A stretch of DNA of 64,000 nucleotides, from positions 34,352,458-34,416,457 of the forward strand of contig JASEVX010000013.1 in NCBI GenBank assembly GCA_031761405.1, given 5' to 3'. The position numbers and the translations under genes are program-made. The stretch comes from Serripes groenlandicus. Its lineage: Eukaryota; Mollusca; Bivalvia; Cardiida; Cardiidae. Below, in pieces: positions 52,277-64,000 of this stretch (position 1 is its first letter; each line of letters opens with the position of its first letter). A model generated the notes under the pieces. That model searched no databases. It was not told the origin of the DNA and saw nothing but the letters and a program-made list of their open reading frames with translations.

Positions 52277-53608
52277 ATGCCCCCGCGGAATCTCCGATTC
52301 GGGGGGCATATAGTTTTTGGCCTATCTGTATGTCTGCACAAAAAAAACTTTAACCTTGACCACTGCTTTTGAACCATAACAGGTACGGCTACCATATTTC
52401 ACATGTGTATTCCTTGTGACATGACCTTTCTGTCAGTACCAAATTTTTTGACCTTGCGACCTTGACCTTTGACCTAGATGTAGTTTTTGGCCTGTCTGCA
52501 TGAAAAAAACTTTAACCTTGACCACTACTTTTGAACCATAACAGGTACGGCTACCATATTTCACATGTGTATTCCTTGTGACATTACCTTTCTGTCAGTA
52601 CCAAAATGTTTGACCTTGCGACCTTGACCTTTGACCTAGATGTTGCCATTCTCGAAAAAAACTTTAACCTTGGCCATTACTTTTGAACCATAACAGGTAC
52701 GGCTACCATATTTCACATGTGTATTCCTTGTGACATGACCTTTCTGTCAGTACCAACATTTTTGACCTTGCGACCTTGACCTTTGACCTAGATGTAGTTT
52801 TTGGCCTGTCTGCACGAAAAAAACTTTAACCTTGACCACTACTTTTGAACCATAACAGGTACGGCTACCATATTTCACATGTGTATTCCTTGTGACATTA
52901 CCTTTCTGTCAGTACCAAAATGTTTGACCTTGCGACCTTGACCTTTGACCTAGATGTTGCCATTCTCGAAAAAAACTTTAACCTTGGCCATTATATTTGA
53001 ACCATAACAGGTACGGCTACCATATTTCACATGTGTATTCCTTGTGACATGACCTTTCTGTCAGTACCAACATTTTTCACCTTGCGACCTTGACCACCTT
53101 TGACCTAGATGTTGCCATTCTCGAAAAAAACTTTAACCTTGGCCATTACTTTTGAACCATAACAGGTACGGCTACCATATTTCACATGTGTATTCCTTGT
53201 GACATGACCTTTCTGTCAGTACCAACATTTTTGACCTTGCGACCTTGACCTTTGACCTACATGTTGCCATTCTCAATTATTTTTTTAACCTTCCCCACTT
53301 CTTTTGAACCATAACAGGTAAGGCTACCATATTTCACATGTGTATACCTTGTGACATGACCTTTCTGTCAGTACCAACATTTTTCACCTTGCGACCTTGA
53401 CCTTTGACCTAGATGTTGCCATTCTCGAAAAAAACTTTAACCTTGACCACTACTTTTGAACCATAACAGGTACGGCTACCATATTTCACATGTGTATTCC
53501 TTGTGACATGACCTTTCTGTCAGTACCAACATTTTTGACCTGGCGACCTTGACCTTTGACCTAGATGTTGCCATTGGGGGCATCAGTGTTTCACAAACAC
53601 ATCTTGTT
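52277..53608. mobile_element. Element C, second copy, unit 2 only
   Basis: Starts ATGCCCCCGCGGAATCTCCG after 'gatgataatt' and ends 'tgggggcatcagtgtttcacaaacacatcttgtt' before 'ttaattctaatg'. Unit 1 has the uninterrupted 'gatgataatttcaattctaatg' at 29261-29281, so this insertion post-dates or escaped the duplication. About nine ~150-bp units, two of them fused to lead sequence ('tagtttttggcctgtctgca'). Confidence 0.85.
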
Positions 53609-53639
53609 TTAATTCTAATGTTGATTTAGAAAATGACAC

Positions 53640-55357
53640 AGACTATAACATTTTTAATGGTGATATAGCTGACGGTGACATTATTAATGCGGTTAAAGAT
53701 CTTAATGTGGGTAAGGCAGGTGTTGGCAATTTAGTGGTAAATCACTTTAAATATGGAATACAAGTCTTATTGCCTTATATAAGGTTGATATTTAATAGAT
53801 TATTCAGAACTGGTGAGTACCCAGGAGCTTGGTCTCAATCGGTTATTATACCAATACATAAAAAAGGCAACATCAACGATCCAGATAATTACAGGGGTAT
53901 CACATTGATTGATTGTTTCAGTAAACTTTACATCAGCATACTCTCCAGTAGGGCAACATTTTTTGTTAACGCTTATGATAAACTAACTGAATCTCAGGCA
54001 GGCTTTCGGCAGGGCTATTCTACAGTCGACAATGCTTTTATACTTCAATCAGTTATTATTAAATATCTTTGCAAAAAGGGGAAAAAATTATATGTTGCCT
54101 TCATAGACTTTAAAAAAGCCTTTGATTCTGTTAACAGGTCAAAATTATTTACAGCCCTACGGTAATACGGTTTAAAGGGCAATTTACTTAAATCTATTCC
54201 TGGCATTTATAAAGTTGTTAAAGCTCGTGTTAGAGATACAAATACTGATGATTTATCTAGTGCATTTAGTTGTCCAGTTGGGGAGAATTTCTAAAAATGA
54301 GCATTGGATTTATAATAGTAATCAAATTGAAATAGTTAACTTTTTCTTATATGTTGGTATTTGTTTTACAAGTAATGTATCATCGTACAAGATGGCTGAA
54401 TATATGGCGGGGAAAAGTAAAAAAGTTTTAGTTTGTCTTTTAAAAAATCTACAAAGTGTCTTACCACTGTCTTATAAAACGTTTTTCAAAATGTTTGATG
54501 CCAAAATAACCCCAATATTATTATACGGGTCAGAGCTTTGGGGTCTAAAAAGAATGGAAACCGTAGAGAGAATTCATATAAATGCCTGCAAACGCTATAT
54601 GCATGCCCCACAACATTCAATAAATTATGCCATATTAGGCGATTGCGGAAGATTCCCGCTATATATATCAGCATCTAAACGATGTATCAAATATTGGTTA
54701 ACAATTCTGTACATGCCTTATGATAGATATGTTAAAAAGTGTTACCTTATGTTGAAATTACTAGATGAAAATGGGCATCAAAATTGGGTTACAGATGTGA
54801 AAAATAATCTTTTTATGAATGGTTTTTGTTATGTTTGGGAGAGTCAACTTGTAACAAACAAAAAACACTTTCTCGTAGCTTATGAAAGAAAGTTGAAAGA
54901 CCAGTTCTACCAAATATGGCATGATTTCTGCAGTAATAGTAGTAAACTGTCTTACTATTGTAACTTTAAACCTAATTTTGCCGCTGAATCATACTTGTCA
55001 TTAATTGATTTAGGTAAATTTAGGAAAGCTCTTTCAACATTTAGAACATCTGCCCATGATCTTATGATAGAAAAGGGATGCCATTTAGGAATTGAAAGAA
55101 ACCTCAGATACTGTCTGTTCTGTAATAATGTTATTGAATGTGAATTTCACTTTGTTCTGGTATGTCCTCTTTATAAAGAATTGCGCTTCAAATATATCCC
55201 TCAGAAACTGTACTTACATCCAAATTTGAATAAATTGTTCATATTGATGGCAAGTACTGATAAAGCAATAATTAGAAATCTTTCAATGTTTATCTTTTAT
55301 GCCTCGAAGAAGAGAACAGTTGAAATTAAGTTAGTTTCAAACCATAACAACACATGA
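53640..55357 (+). pseudogene. LINE reverse transcriptase remnant and C-terminal region, unit 2
   Basis: As in unit 1, but the RT frame stops early at 54165. The 380-codon C-terminal frame (54215-55357) is still open with few changes. Confidence 0.8.
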
Positions 55358-55439
55358 TGTAATTATTGTTATGTAGTTTATATGTATGTATATGGGCCGG
55401 TGGCCTTGTAATACAATAACATTGTAAATTGCTACCTTA

Positions 55440-55918
55440 GAATAGGTGTGTTCTCCAGTGTAGCGAGTGTTATTTATCATTTCTTTTCTTTTCTTTTCAG
55501 TACAGCAGCTATCCATTCCTGGAAAGACTTCTTTTATTGATATATCAAACAAAAGTTGACAATTGGTGCTCACACATGAACAAATCAAGCTAACATTTGA
55601 ATATATATGTTAAAACATATAAGCCACATTACTATTTTATTGTTATTACATTTTACTAATGAAAATCCGAAAGATACAGTGGTTTGACAAATTTGTACCA
55701 ATTTATATGTTTTAATTGCTTCACACTATGATACTTACCTAGACGAAATATTTAATGTTAAATTACTAATGAATGTGTGTGGATTATTCTAACCAAAAGC
55801 CTGTTATTTTAAAACTATCAAAGTTCTATTTTTAGAGCATTTATTACTGTATCATAATCACAAAATAAGTATATATGATAATGAATGAAAAAAAAGAATT
55901 CGCACAAGAGAAAACACA
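55440..55918. other. Spacer between LINE and zinc finger, unit 2
   Basis: Counterpart of 31100-31579; nothing recognised. Confidence 0.45.
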
Positions 55919-56893
55919 ATGGAGAGAAACCCTTTAAAGGCGATATTTGTAAATATGCTTGTAGAGCAAAAAACAGATATCATTAAACATAAGCGAATAC
56001 ACACTGGAGAGAAACCATACCAATGTGATGTTTGTGAACATTCTTGTACATTAAGAAGTTATCTCACCATACACGAGAGAATACACACTGGAGAGAAACC
56101 ATACCAATGTGATGTTTGTGAATATGCTTTTTCAGATAGAAGTAGTCTCATGAGACAAAAGAGAATACATACTGGAGAGAAACCATACCAATGTGATGTT
56201 TGTGAATATGCTTTTTCAGATAGAAGTAGTCTCATGAGACAAAAGAGAATACATACTGGAGAGAAACCATACCAATGTGATGTTTGTGAATATTCTTTTA
56301 CAGAAAAATGTAGCCTCCGCCGACACAGGAGAATACACACTGGAGAGAAACCATACCAATGTGGTGTTTGTGAATATGCTTGTTCGGATAGAAGTAATCT
56401 CATGAGACACGAGACAATACACACTGGAGAGAAACCATACCAATGTGATGTTTGTGACCATTCTTTTAGAGTAAAAGCAAATCTCATCAGCCACAAGAGA
56501 ATACACACTGGAGAGAAACCATACCAATGTGATGTTTGTGAATATTCTTTTGCAATAAAAGGTAATCTCATTAGACACAAGAGAATACACACTGGAGAGA
56601 AACCATACAAATGTGGTGTTTGTGAATATGCTTGTTCGGATAGAAGTAATCTCATGAGACACGAGAAAATACACACTGGAGAGAAACCATACCAATGTGA
56701 TGTTTGTGAATATTCTTGTACATCAAGGAAAGAACTCATCATGCACAAGATAAGACATACTGGAGAGAAACGAGAAATAACCAAACACCAAAGAAAACCA
56801 ATCTATGCGCAACCTTATCAATGTGATTGTTGTGGATATGAAAGTAGTTCTAAGGATGATTTGATTAAACATATTAAAGGGCATTTAAGTTAA
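55919..56893 (+). CDS. C2H2 zinc-finger protein, 10 finger units (unit 2)
   Basis: 324 codons, same start context and same 6-A frame break (55968-55973) as unit 1. Fingers 2 and 3 are identical and both have lost the first His (SLMRQKRIHTGEKP). Finger 4 (YQCDVCEYSFTEKCSLRRHR) has no equal in unit 1. Finger 6 keeps the Cys that unit 1 lost. Unit 1's tenth finger is absent: IMHKI runs straight into RHTGEKR. The contact residues therefore differ between paralogues in the first half of the array and agree in the second. No effector domain seen. Confidence 0.8.
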   Translation: MERNPLKAIFVNMLVEQKTDIIKHKRIHTGEKPYQCDVCEHSCTLRSYLTIHERIHTGEKPYQCDVCEYAFSDRSSLMRQKRIHTGEKPYQCDVCEYAFSDRSSLMRQKRIHTGEKPYQCDVCEYSFTEKCSLRRHRRIHTGEKPYQCGVCEYACSDRSNLMRHETIHTGEKPYQCDVCDHSFRVKANLISHKRIHTGEKPYQCDVCEYSFAIKGNLIRHKRIHTGEKPYKCGVCEYACSDRSNLMRHEKIHTGEKPYQCDVCEYSCTSRKELIMHKIRHTGEKREITKHQRKPIYAQPYQCDCCGYESSSKDDLIKHIKGHLS

Positions 56894-58376
56894 ACACCAT
56901 GACTGTGAATAATGTCTATTGATATAAGTGTCTTAATCAAGGTAAGAATATAAGAGAAACAATATCACAGCATTCCTGTTTAAATATCAGATTTATAAAC
57001 AAAAATGGCGTTTTATCATGTTATTTTAAATTTAGATTGTGTATATGTTTATCCCTAAGTTTATATTGCTTTATAAATATCTATCAATTCATATTCGTGT
57101 TATCTTTGGAGTAGAAGATTTACATCTCATACTGCCATGAATATACCAATTCTTTGTGGGGCAAATATATTACCAGATATGTTCTGGAATGTCTTCTTCT
57201 GGCAGTTTAATTATACACCGAATGACATGCTTTCTCACAATGAATGTATTACTTACATAACCATAAAGCTATAAAATAAATGTGTGTTGTGTGATTTGGA
57301 CCTCAGCTGGAAAATAATCAAAAACGTGTTGAACGCTTATAAAAGAGAATTGCTCAAAAGAAAATGTTTATATATTTGCACTTTCAGACTGATACTATTT
57401 CACATTGTTTGTTCAGTGTAATGGAAGCTATTATAAGTATTTATTTAATTCAGTTTTATGTTTGAAAATATTACTACAATGACTATCTGTTTGGCAAAAT
57501 TATTTCATGAGTAACATTTCTCATCTCTCAACAAACAACTGAAATTTCAGACTTCTTCAGTGTTGATGGTATCTAGTATAAGCTAAAGGTTGTGGCTTTC
57601 TGGTTACAAACTTGATAACTAGTCCAGATTGAATAAAAATATTGTCAACACTCTGGATTTCAGTTCAAATATGAAGCATGTAAGTTCAAAAAATAAAATA
57701 GGTTACTGGGCCATGTATAAGAAACATCTTGTAGACAGGGTTAAGGCCACATTTTTGACTTTATGATATTCAAACATTATCATATTGTTTGTGTTGCGAA
57801 CATGCACGCTAAGTTCAAGTGTGTATCAGGTCTAACCAAACTCTAGGTAAGTGGTCCAAATGGAAAAAAAAAGATAAGGGACGTCTAGAGGTCGCAGTTT
57901 GGTATTTAGCATGTTGAAACTTACTTTGCCAAACATTCAAATCTATAGCATGACAGGTCAAACATATGCTCATTATACTGTATCAAATTCAAGTAAATTA
58001 GTGTTGACACTAGACGCTGTATTTTATACTTAAGCATGTTGGACCTCTGTCAGATGGTTCGACTTGAAGCTATCTAGGATAAGTTGAAAATTTGGTAATG
58101 TCGGGCCAACTACTAGATCACTGGGCATAAGGGCAGCAATTCTAAATCACCTCAGCCAAAGGCTCAATGTGATATTTTCTGATCATTCTCTTGCCGTCGT
58201 TAATTATTAGCTTTAAACACCATATCCTCCTAAACCAATGGGTCAAGTGCAATTAAACCTTACAGGAATGATCATTTGTTGGCTCTCTTTCAAAATTGTT
58301 AAAATATTTGATTATATGAAGTACTTTGGTTGCTGCTGGATCAGAAAGAGTAAAAAATGCCATTTTTAGCTCGACT
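56894..58376. repeat. Downstream spacer and diverged repeat, unit 2
   Basis: Counterpart of 32639-34111. Small indels, for example an extra 'aaaat' near 57694. Confidence 0.45.
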
Positions 58377-59784
58377 ATTCGAAGAATATGAGAGCTTTAC
58401 TACTCGCCCCGGCGTCGGCGTCTCCGTCGGCGTCCGGTTAAAGTTTTAGGGCAAGTTGGCATTTTCATTCATAAGTATTTGTGCTAGGGCTTTAATATAG
58501 TTACATCTTATACCTTTCTTTACATTGAATGTTAAAGGTACTGCGTGTGACCTTCTTTTTGGGGTAAAAAACATGATTTTCTGTGGTTAAAGTTTTAGGG
58601 CAAGTTGGAATTTTTTTTTTTTTTTTTTTCTCAATAGTTACTTATGCTAGGGCTTTTATATTTGGAATATAATTACATCTAATACCTGTCTTCATATTGT
58701 ATGCCGAAGATTCTGAGTGTGACCTTCTTTTTGGGGTAAAAGATGTGATTTTGGGTGGTTAAAGTTTTAGGGCAAGTTGGCATTTTCATTTAATTTTTTA
58801 ATTTTTCTCAATAAGTATTTGTGCTACGGCTTTAATATTTGGAATGTAGTTACATCTTATACCTTTCTTCACATTGAATGCTGAAGATGCTGAGTGTGAC
58901 CTTTTTTGGGGGGGTAAAAAACATGATTTTGGGTGGTTAAAGTTTTAGGGCAAGTTGGATTTTTTTTTTTAATTCTTTTTTCTCAATAAGTACTTATGCA
59001 AGGGTTTTCATATTTGGAATATAATTACATCTAATACATTTCTTCATATTGTATGCTGAAGATGCTGAGTGTGACCTTCTTTTTGCGGCAAAAGACATGA
59101 TTTGGGGTGGTTAAAGTTTTAGGGCAAGTTGGCATTTTCATTTAATTTTTTATTTTTTCTCAATAAGTACTTGTGTTAGGGCTTTCATATTTGGAATATA
59201 ATTACATATAATACCTTTCTTCACATTGTATGTTGAAGATGCTGAGTGTGACTTTTTGGGAATAAATAACATGATTTTTGTTTGATTTTGAGAATTTTAG
59301 ATAAATTCATAATTTTTGGTTACATTCCTTTCTAATTGTGATCATTCATTTATCAAATATAATTCTTCAACATATCAAACGGGTTTTGCATGATGTCTAA
59401 CATTTGGTAAACCTTTTTTTAGGTTTTGCTATTTTTAAACTCGGTCAGTTTTAACATTTGCGTTAAAGTTTCATAATTCAAATCACATTTGTTAAGGACC
59501 ATCGTACAATTAGGTTAGATAACTCCATTGCATCCTAAATATGGAGTAATGGCCCTTGAATTACTTAGAAAATTTTGCCACAATGTTTTCCACTTTTTGT
59601 CATAGGTTATCCATTCAATTATGGAGATTTTCTATGTTTTGACAAAATAAGTTCAAAGTCGTCTGCTGCAGAATTGCCGTATGAGGGAAAGGGTTAATAG
59701 TACTTAAGTGCAATATAATGAAATAGTGCTTTATGTGAATAAGCGGCATATAGTCGAGCGCGCTGTCCTCCGACAGCTCTTGTT
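58377..59784. mobile_element. Element A, unit 2
   Basis: Counterpart of 34112-35528; homopolymer T tracts differ in length. Same termini and 3' hairpin. Confidence 0.8.
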
Positions 59785-60210
59785 TAAATGTATACTCCGC
59801 TTGTCAGATTGAAATATAATATGATTGAAATATCCTACGGGTGACTATCTTCGAATATTTATCAGATTATTGAGTTGTGGAAAAACGTGGTAGCCAGAAG
59901 CCACAAGAAAGTGGCAAAATTACATTTATTTTTCATAAATTCCATCCTTATGAACGTGCTTGTCTGATATCAAGATAAAACTATCTTCATGTTCGTTAAT
60001 GGACCCTCTACACAATTTGTCAAGCAATAACGATTGAGATTTAAAATATGGAAATATTGCAAAAGAACTTGAAAGTATCGAATGACGAGAGTCGTAAATT
60101 TTCAGAAAGCAAGAACCACTTGCTAGTCAATCTTCCAGTCAAATTCTCTATCTAGTATACACCTTAAGTCCGTAATTATAATCAACCAATTCATTGGTTT
60201 TACAACGCTC
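59785..60210. other. Spacer, nothing recognised, unit 2
   Basis: Counterpart of 35529-35955. Confidence 0.5.
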
Positions 60211-60211
60211 T

Positions 60212-61266
60212 CAACAGTAATTCAGTTATGTAACAATGGCAGGATATTTATTTGTGGTTCCTCGATATATAACTACATGTAGCACTTGGCTATGTTTATA
60301 TCAATGTCAACAGTAATTCTGTTATATAACAATGACAGGATATTTATCTATGGTCCCTGGATGAATAACTACATGTAGTACTTGGCTAGGTTTATATCAA
60401 TGTCAACAGTAATTAAGTTATGTAACAATAAATGTATATTTATCTATGGTCCCTTGATTAATAACGACATGTAGTTGGCTAGGTTTATATCAATGTCAAC
60501 AGTAATTCAGTTATGTAACAATCACCGGATATTTATCTATAGTCCCAGGATAAATAACTACATGTAGTACTTGGCTAGGTTTATATCAATTTTAACAGTA
60601 ATTCAGTTATGTAACGATGACAGGATATGTATATAAAGTCACTGAATAAATAACTGCATGTAGTACTTGGCTAGGTTTATATCAATTTCAGCAGAAATTC
60701 TGTTATGTAACAATGACAGGATATTTATCTATGGTCCCTGGATAAATAACTACATTTAGTACTTGGCTAGGTTTATATCAATTTCAACAGTAATTCAGTT
60801 ATGTAACAATAAGAGGATATTTATCTATAGTCCCTTGATATATAACTACATGTAGTACTTGGCTTTGGTTATATAAATGTCATTACAATGATTCAGTTAT
60901 GTAACAATGACAGGATAATTATCTATAGTCCCTCGATATATAACTACGTATAGTACTTCACTAGGTTAATATCAATGTCAACAGTAATTCAGTTATGTAA
61001 CAATGACAGGATAATTATCTATGGTCCCTGGATAAAAAACTACATGTAGTACTTGGCTAGGTTTATATCAATTCCGACAGTAATTTGGTTACATAACAAT
61101 GACAGGATATGTATCCATAGTTCCTGGATAATAACTACATGTAGTAATTGGCTAGGTGAATATTAATATCTACATTAATTCAGTTGTGTAACAATGACAA
61201 GATATTTATTTATTGTTCCTGGATAAATAACTACATGTAGTACTTGGCTAGATGTATATCAACACT
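60212..61266. repeat. 96-bp minisatellite, unit 2
   Basis: Same order of variant units as 35956-37010 (including the 93-bp unit), so the array was copied whole and has not been re-expanded since. Confidence 0.9.
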
Positions 61267-61269
61267 CAT

Positions 61270-61562
61270 AGCATCATGGCAGCCACAAGAAGGATCGAAC
61301 CTTGGACGCGCATGGTCATGATTATGAGCACTATCCATTCCGCGGAATCCGCCTTGGTCGAAGGGTTAGTGTCGGGGATTTGAAACCGGGCGTCCCGGGC
61401 TCGATCCCCAATCGCGGCACGACGGTCATGGTGGAGTGCCCTTGTGCAAGGCACATTTCCTAACCTAGTACTGGTGTGTTTATCCAGGGATTATGAATAA
61501 ATCAACTGTCGACGTGATATAGCTGAAATGTTGAAAACGGCGATAAACCCCAATAAAACTAT
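61270..61562 (+). mobile_element. SINE with 'gtggagtgcccttgtgcaaggca' body, unit 2
   Basis: Contains the 23 bases missing from unit 1, giving two B-box-like pieces 'gggatttgaaaccgg' and 'gggctcgatccccaa'. Confidence 0.7.
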
Positions 61563-62727
61563 CCATTTGGCCATAATAAGTGTCGGCATGAAACTACACA
61601 GGGACAAATAGTTACCTTTCTAACTAATATTTATTTTTGGCACAAATATTCACCATGATAAGGTGTGTGGCGCGCACAAGACCCAGGCCTGTACCTTAAA
61701 TGTCCAGGTCACACTAAGAGGTCAATGGTCGAAATGATTACAGTTTGATAGGATTCCCTTGTCCGGCCCGCATCTACACCATACATCCTAGGATGTCCAA
61801 GAAACTAGGCACAAACATTCACCATGATGAGGCGGTGTGTCATACTCAAGACCCAGGCCTGTACCTCAAATGTCAAGGTTACACTTAGAGGTCAAAGGTC
61901 AAAATGAGTACTATTTGATAGGACTGTACATTGTCCTGCCTACATTTCAACCATGCATCATAGGACTTCAAGGAAACTTGGCTCAAACGTTCACCATGAT
62001 GTGGCGGCGTGTCACGCTCAAGACCCAGGCCTGTACCTCAAATGTTAAGGTCACACTTGGAGGTCAAAGGTCAAAATGAGCACTGTTTGATAGGACTGTA
62101 CCTTGTCCGGCTCACATCTCAACCATACATCATAGGATGTCCATTAAACATGGCACAATTGTTCACTATGATGAGACAGCGTGTCGCTATCAAGACCCAG
62201 GCCTGTACCTCAAATTTCACGCTTAGAGGTCAAAATGAGTTATGTTTGATAGGAATGTACCTTGCATTATAGGATGCCTAAGTTACTTGGCACACATGTT
62301 CACCTCAAATGTCAAGGTCACACCTAGAGGTCAAAATGTGTACTGTTTGATAGGACTGTACCTTGTCCGACCAGCACCTCACCATACATCATAGGATGTC
62401 CATTAAACATGGCACAAACGTTCACTATGATGAGGCAGCGTGTCGCTATCAAGACCCAGGCATGTACCTCAAATGTCACGCTAAGAGGTCAAAATGAGTT
62501 CTGTTTGATAGGATTGTACCTTGTCCGGCCCGCATCTCAACCATACATCATAGAATTCCCAAGTTACTAGACACACATGTTCCCCATCATAAGGTGGCGT
62601 GTCGCGCACAAGACCCAGGCCTGTACCTTAAATGTCAAGGTCACACTTAGAGGTCAAAAGACACAGCGTGCTGTCCTCGTCCGGTAGGGGACTTTTGTAT
62701 TGCTTGCAATACGACATTAACTTGTTT
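61563..62727. mobile_element. Element D, unit 2
   Basis: As 37284-38276 plus one extra ~170-bp unit (about 61990-62165, 'gtgtcacgctcaagacccaggcc...'). Confidence 0.65.
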
Positions 62728-62728
62728 C

Positions 62729-62910
62729 CATAGGTGTCGGGCTGCCTTCTTATTATCATAGGCGTCGAGCTGTCTTAGAACAGTTTGACTGTATCTACCT
62801 ATTTTCATAGGCGTTGGGCTTACTTAGAAACGTTTGACTGTATCTTCTTTTTTTCATAAGCGTTCGGCTTACTTAGAAACGTTTGACTGTATCTACTTTT
62901 TTTTAATCTA
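62729..62910. repeat. 49-bp tandem, unit 2
   Basis: As 38277-38480, with a short deletion in the first unit. Confidence 0.8.
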
Positions 62911-63035
62911 GCCCGAATTGTGTTTCAGATATCACAAGACAGTTCCAAGTTGATTTTTTTCTGTCGTCCGCTAGCATTCCTGTTTACGTAAGGTACTTAC
63001 GTTACGGCTTCTCTGTGCAAGATACAAGAAGGTCG

Positions 63036-64000
63036 ACGTTCGTGATGTGTTTCATTTTAAATTGGACTTTGCCCAACATTACAGCCAGTGAACTTTCGAG
63101 TTTGTCGTTTATCTAGAACCAATTCCTGGAACGGATCTATCTTTTGAAGGCAGCCTAGCAGTACGAGTAATTGGAACTACTGGTGCGCCTAAACCATTTT
63201 CCTCATACAACAAAACTCCAGAAGACGACTTCGGGAAAAATGTCGAAAATCTCTTTAAATGTAAGATTTGTTATTAAATTAAGTTATTAACATTATGGTA
63301 AAAGCAAAAATTGCTCATTTAGAGCAATGCCTCGTTGTGTCTTAACGTATTTAAAAGCCGGATGTTGCAGAGACGTCAGAAAATGTATATATGGGGTAAA
63401 GAGAATATGGCTTGCTGTTTATTATAAATAATGTGTATAAACGTTTTCCAAAGCTGACAATACAATAATGAATGAAGCATACATCGAGGGATAACTCGAA
63501 CACGTCGCTAACTCGAAGTAAATAATCGGTCCTTTATCACTTCAAGATATCGCGAACCCACTGTTTGTCAGTCAGTATGTGGGAAACCGTACACATTGAC
63601 TATCTGAACAATGTAAGTTCGGATCAGATAGTACATCTGTTTCGTCTTGATAGGCGATACACAGGTTAACAGAAGCTTCCAACAAGTCTTAGTGAAAGTA
63701 ATAGGACCAGTTGAGATGCACAGGGAACAATGTGCATCTGCTCCGTCTTATAAGACGCTACACAGGTTGACAGAAGCTTCGAACAAGATTTAGTAAACAT
63801 TATAGTACCAGCTGAGATGCACAGGGAACAGTGTACATCTGTCCCTTCTTATCAGACGCTACACAGGTTGACAGTAGCTTCGAACAAGATTTAGTAAACA
63901 TTATAGTACCAGCTGAGATGCACAGGGAACAGTGTACATCTGCCACTTCTTATCAGACGCTACACAGGTTGACAGTAGCTTTGAACACGATTTAGTAAAC
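63036..64000. repeat. Tandem segmental duplication, start of unit 3
   Basis: Nearly identical to 38606-39570 (constant offset 24430). Closer to unit 2 than unit 2 is to unit 1 here. The window ends inside the 101-bp minisatellite, so a third pair of SLC6 terminal exons would be expected roughly 0.5-1.6 kb beyond the end. Confidence 0.88.
63690..64000. repeat. 101-bp minisatellite, unit 3 (continues past window)
   Basis: Phase marker gagatgcacaggg at 63713 and at ~101-bp steps after it. Same variant order as unit 2. Confidence 0.9.

Larger units (their letters stand above)
49845..55435 (+). mobile_element. APE-type LINE, unit 2, interrupted by two element C copies
   Basis: Lacks the element A insertion, so the endonuclease end is continuous (KLFVVSKNVINCLFDFSIET then VSISDHLPI, about 49865-49955). 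Interrupted at 50560-52234 and 52277-53608 by element C copies. RT part (53707-54165) carries a nonsense change (CAA to TAA) at 54163-54165 absent from unit 1. Same missing YADD core. The C-terminal frame is 54215-55357, and the tail with 'gggccggtggcc' is at about 55394-55430. Confidence 0.85.
38606..63035. repeat. Tandem segmental duplication, unit 2 (~24.4 kb)
   Basis: Collinear with unit 1. Offsets to unit 1 are 26003 at 17305/43308, then 26098 after the 94-bp array (one more repeat in unit 2), then 22968 after the element A that unit 2 lacks, and about 24256 after a second element C that only unit 2 has. Its junction with unit 3 (about 62730-63035) copies the unit 1/unit 2 junction. Confidence 0.9.

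Overview
The window is animal nuclear DNA, AT-rich and intron-rich, most likely from a bivalve mollusc. That assignment is an inference from the intron-split SLC6 transporter, the tRNA-derived SINEs ending in a 'gatatgac...gttgaaaacggctttaaaccc' type tail, and tandem-repeat-cored mobile elements that resemble bivalve repeats. No bacterial-style operon, rRNA, CRISPR array or viral gene was seen.

Region 1 (1-15085, + strand) holds the downstream part of an SLC6-family Na+/Cl- dependent neurotransmitter/amino-acid transporter gene. Twelve exons join in perfect phase (1722 nt, 573 codons plus stop) from the end of TM2 to the C-terminus; the N-terminal exons lie left of the window. Two exon-level duplications sit inside it: a 44-bp tandem array of splice acceptors before the TM7 exon, and a decayed but still open copy of the TM8 exon. 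The introns carry MITEs, SINEs and foldback repeats, some nested with readable target-site duplications.

Region 2 (12871-64000) is a tandem segmental duplication: unit 1 12871-38605, unit 2 38606-63035, and unit 3 from 63036 to the window end. Each complete unit carries, in order: a 101-bp minisatellite, the last two SLC6 exons (TM12 and C-tail), a series of MITEs and SINEs, a broken APE-type LINE, a C2H2 zinc-finger ORF, a 96-bp satellite, a SINE, a ~170-bp repeat array and a 49-bp array. By eye, units 1 and 2 are clearly diverged at their left ends (12.9-16.4 kb vs 38.6-42.4 kb) but nearly identical from about 16.9/42.9 kb on, and the start of unit 3 nearly matches unit 2. This suggests a recent unequal crossover or duplication within an older tandem pair. 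Uncollapsed haplotypes in the assembly are the main alternative.

The dominant mobile DNA is a set of non-coding elements (called A, B, C and D here) with tandem-repeat cores, subterminal inverted repeats in A and C, and a 3' hairpin followed by CTTGTT. These match Helentron-associated rolling-circle elements (HINEs). Comparing the two units gives filled and empty sites for one A and one C element, with no target duplication, as expected for insertion between two T's.

The most interesting points are the duplicated SLC6 terminal-exon cassette, the splice-acceptor array, the altered chloride/sodium-site residues of the transporter, the zinc-finger pair with reshuffled fingers, and perfect DR1 nuclear-receptor motifs repeated in every unit of element C.
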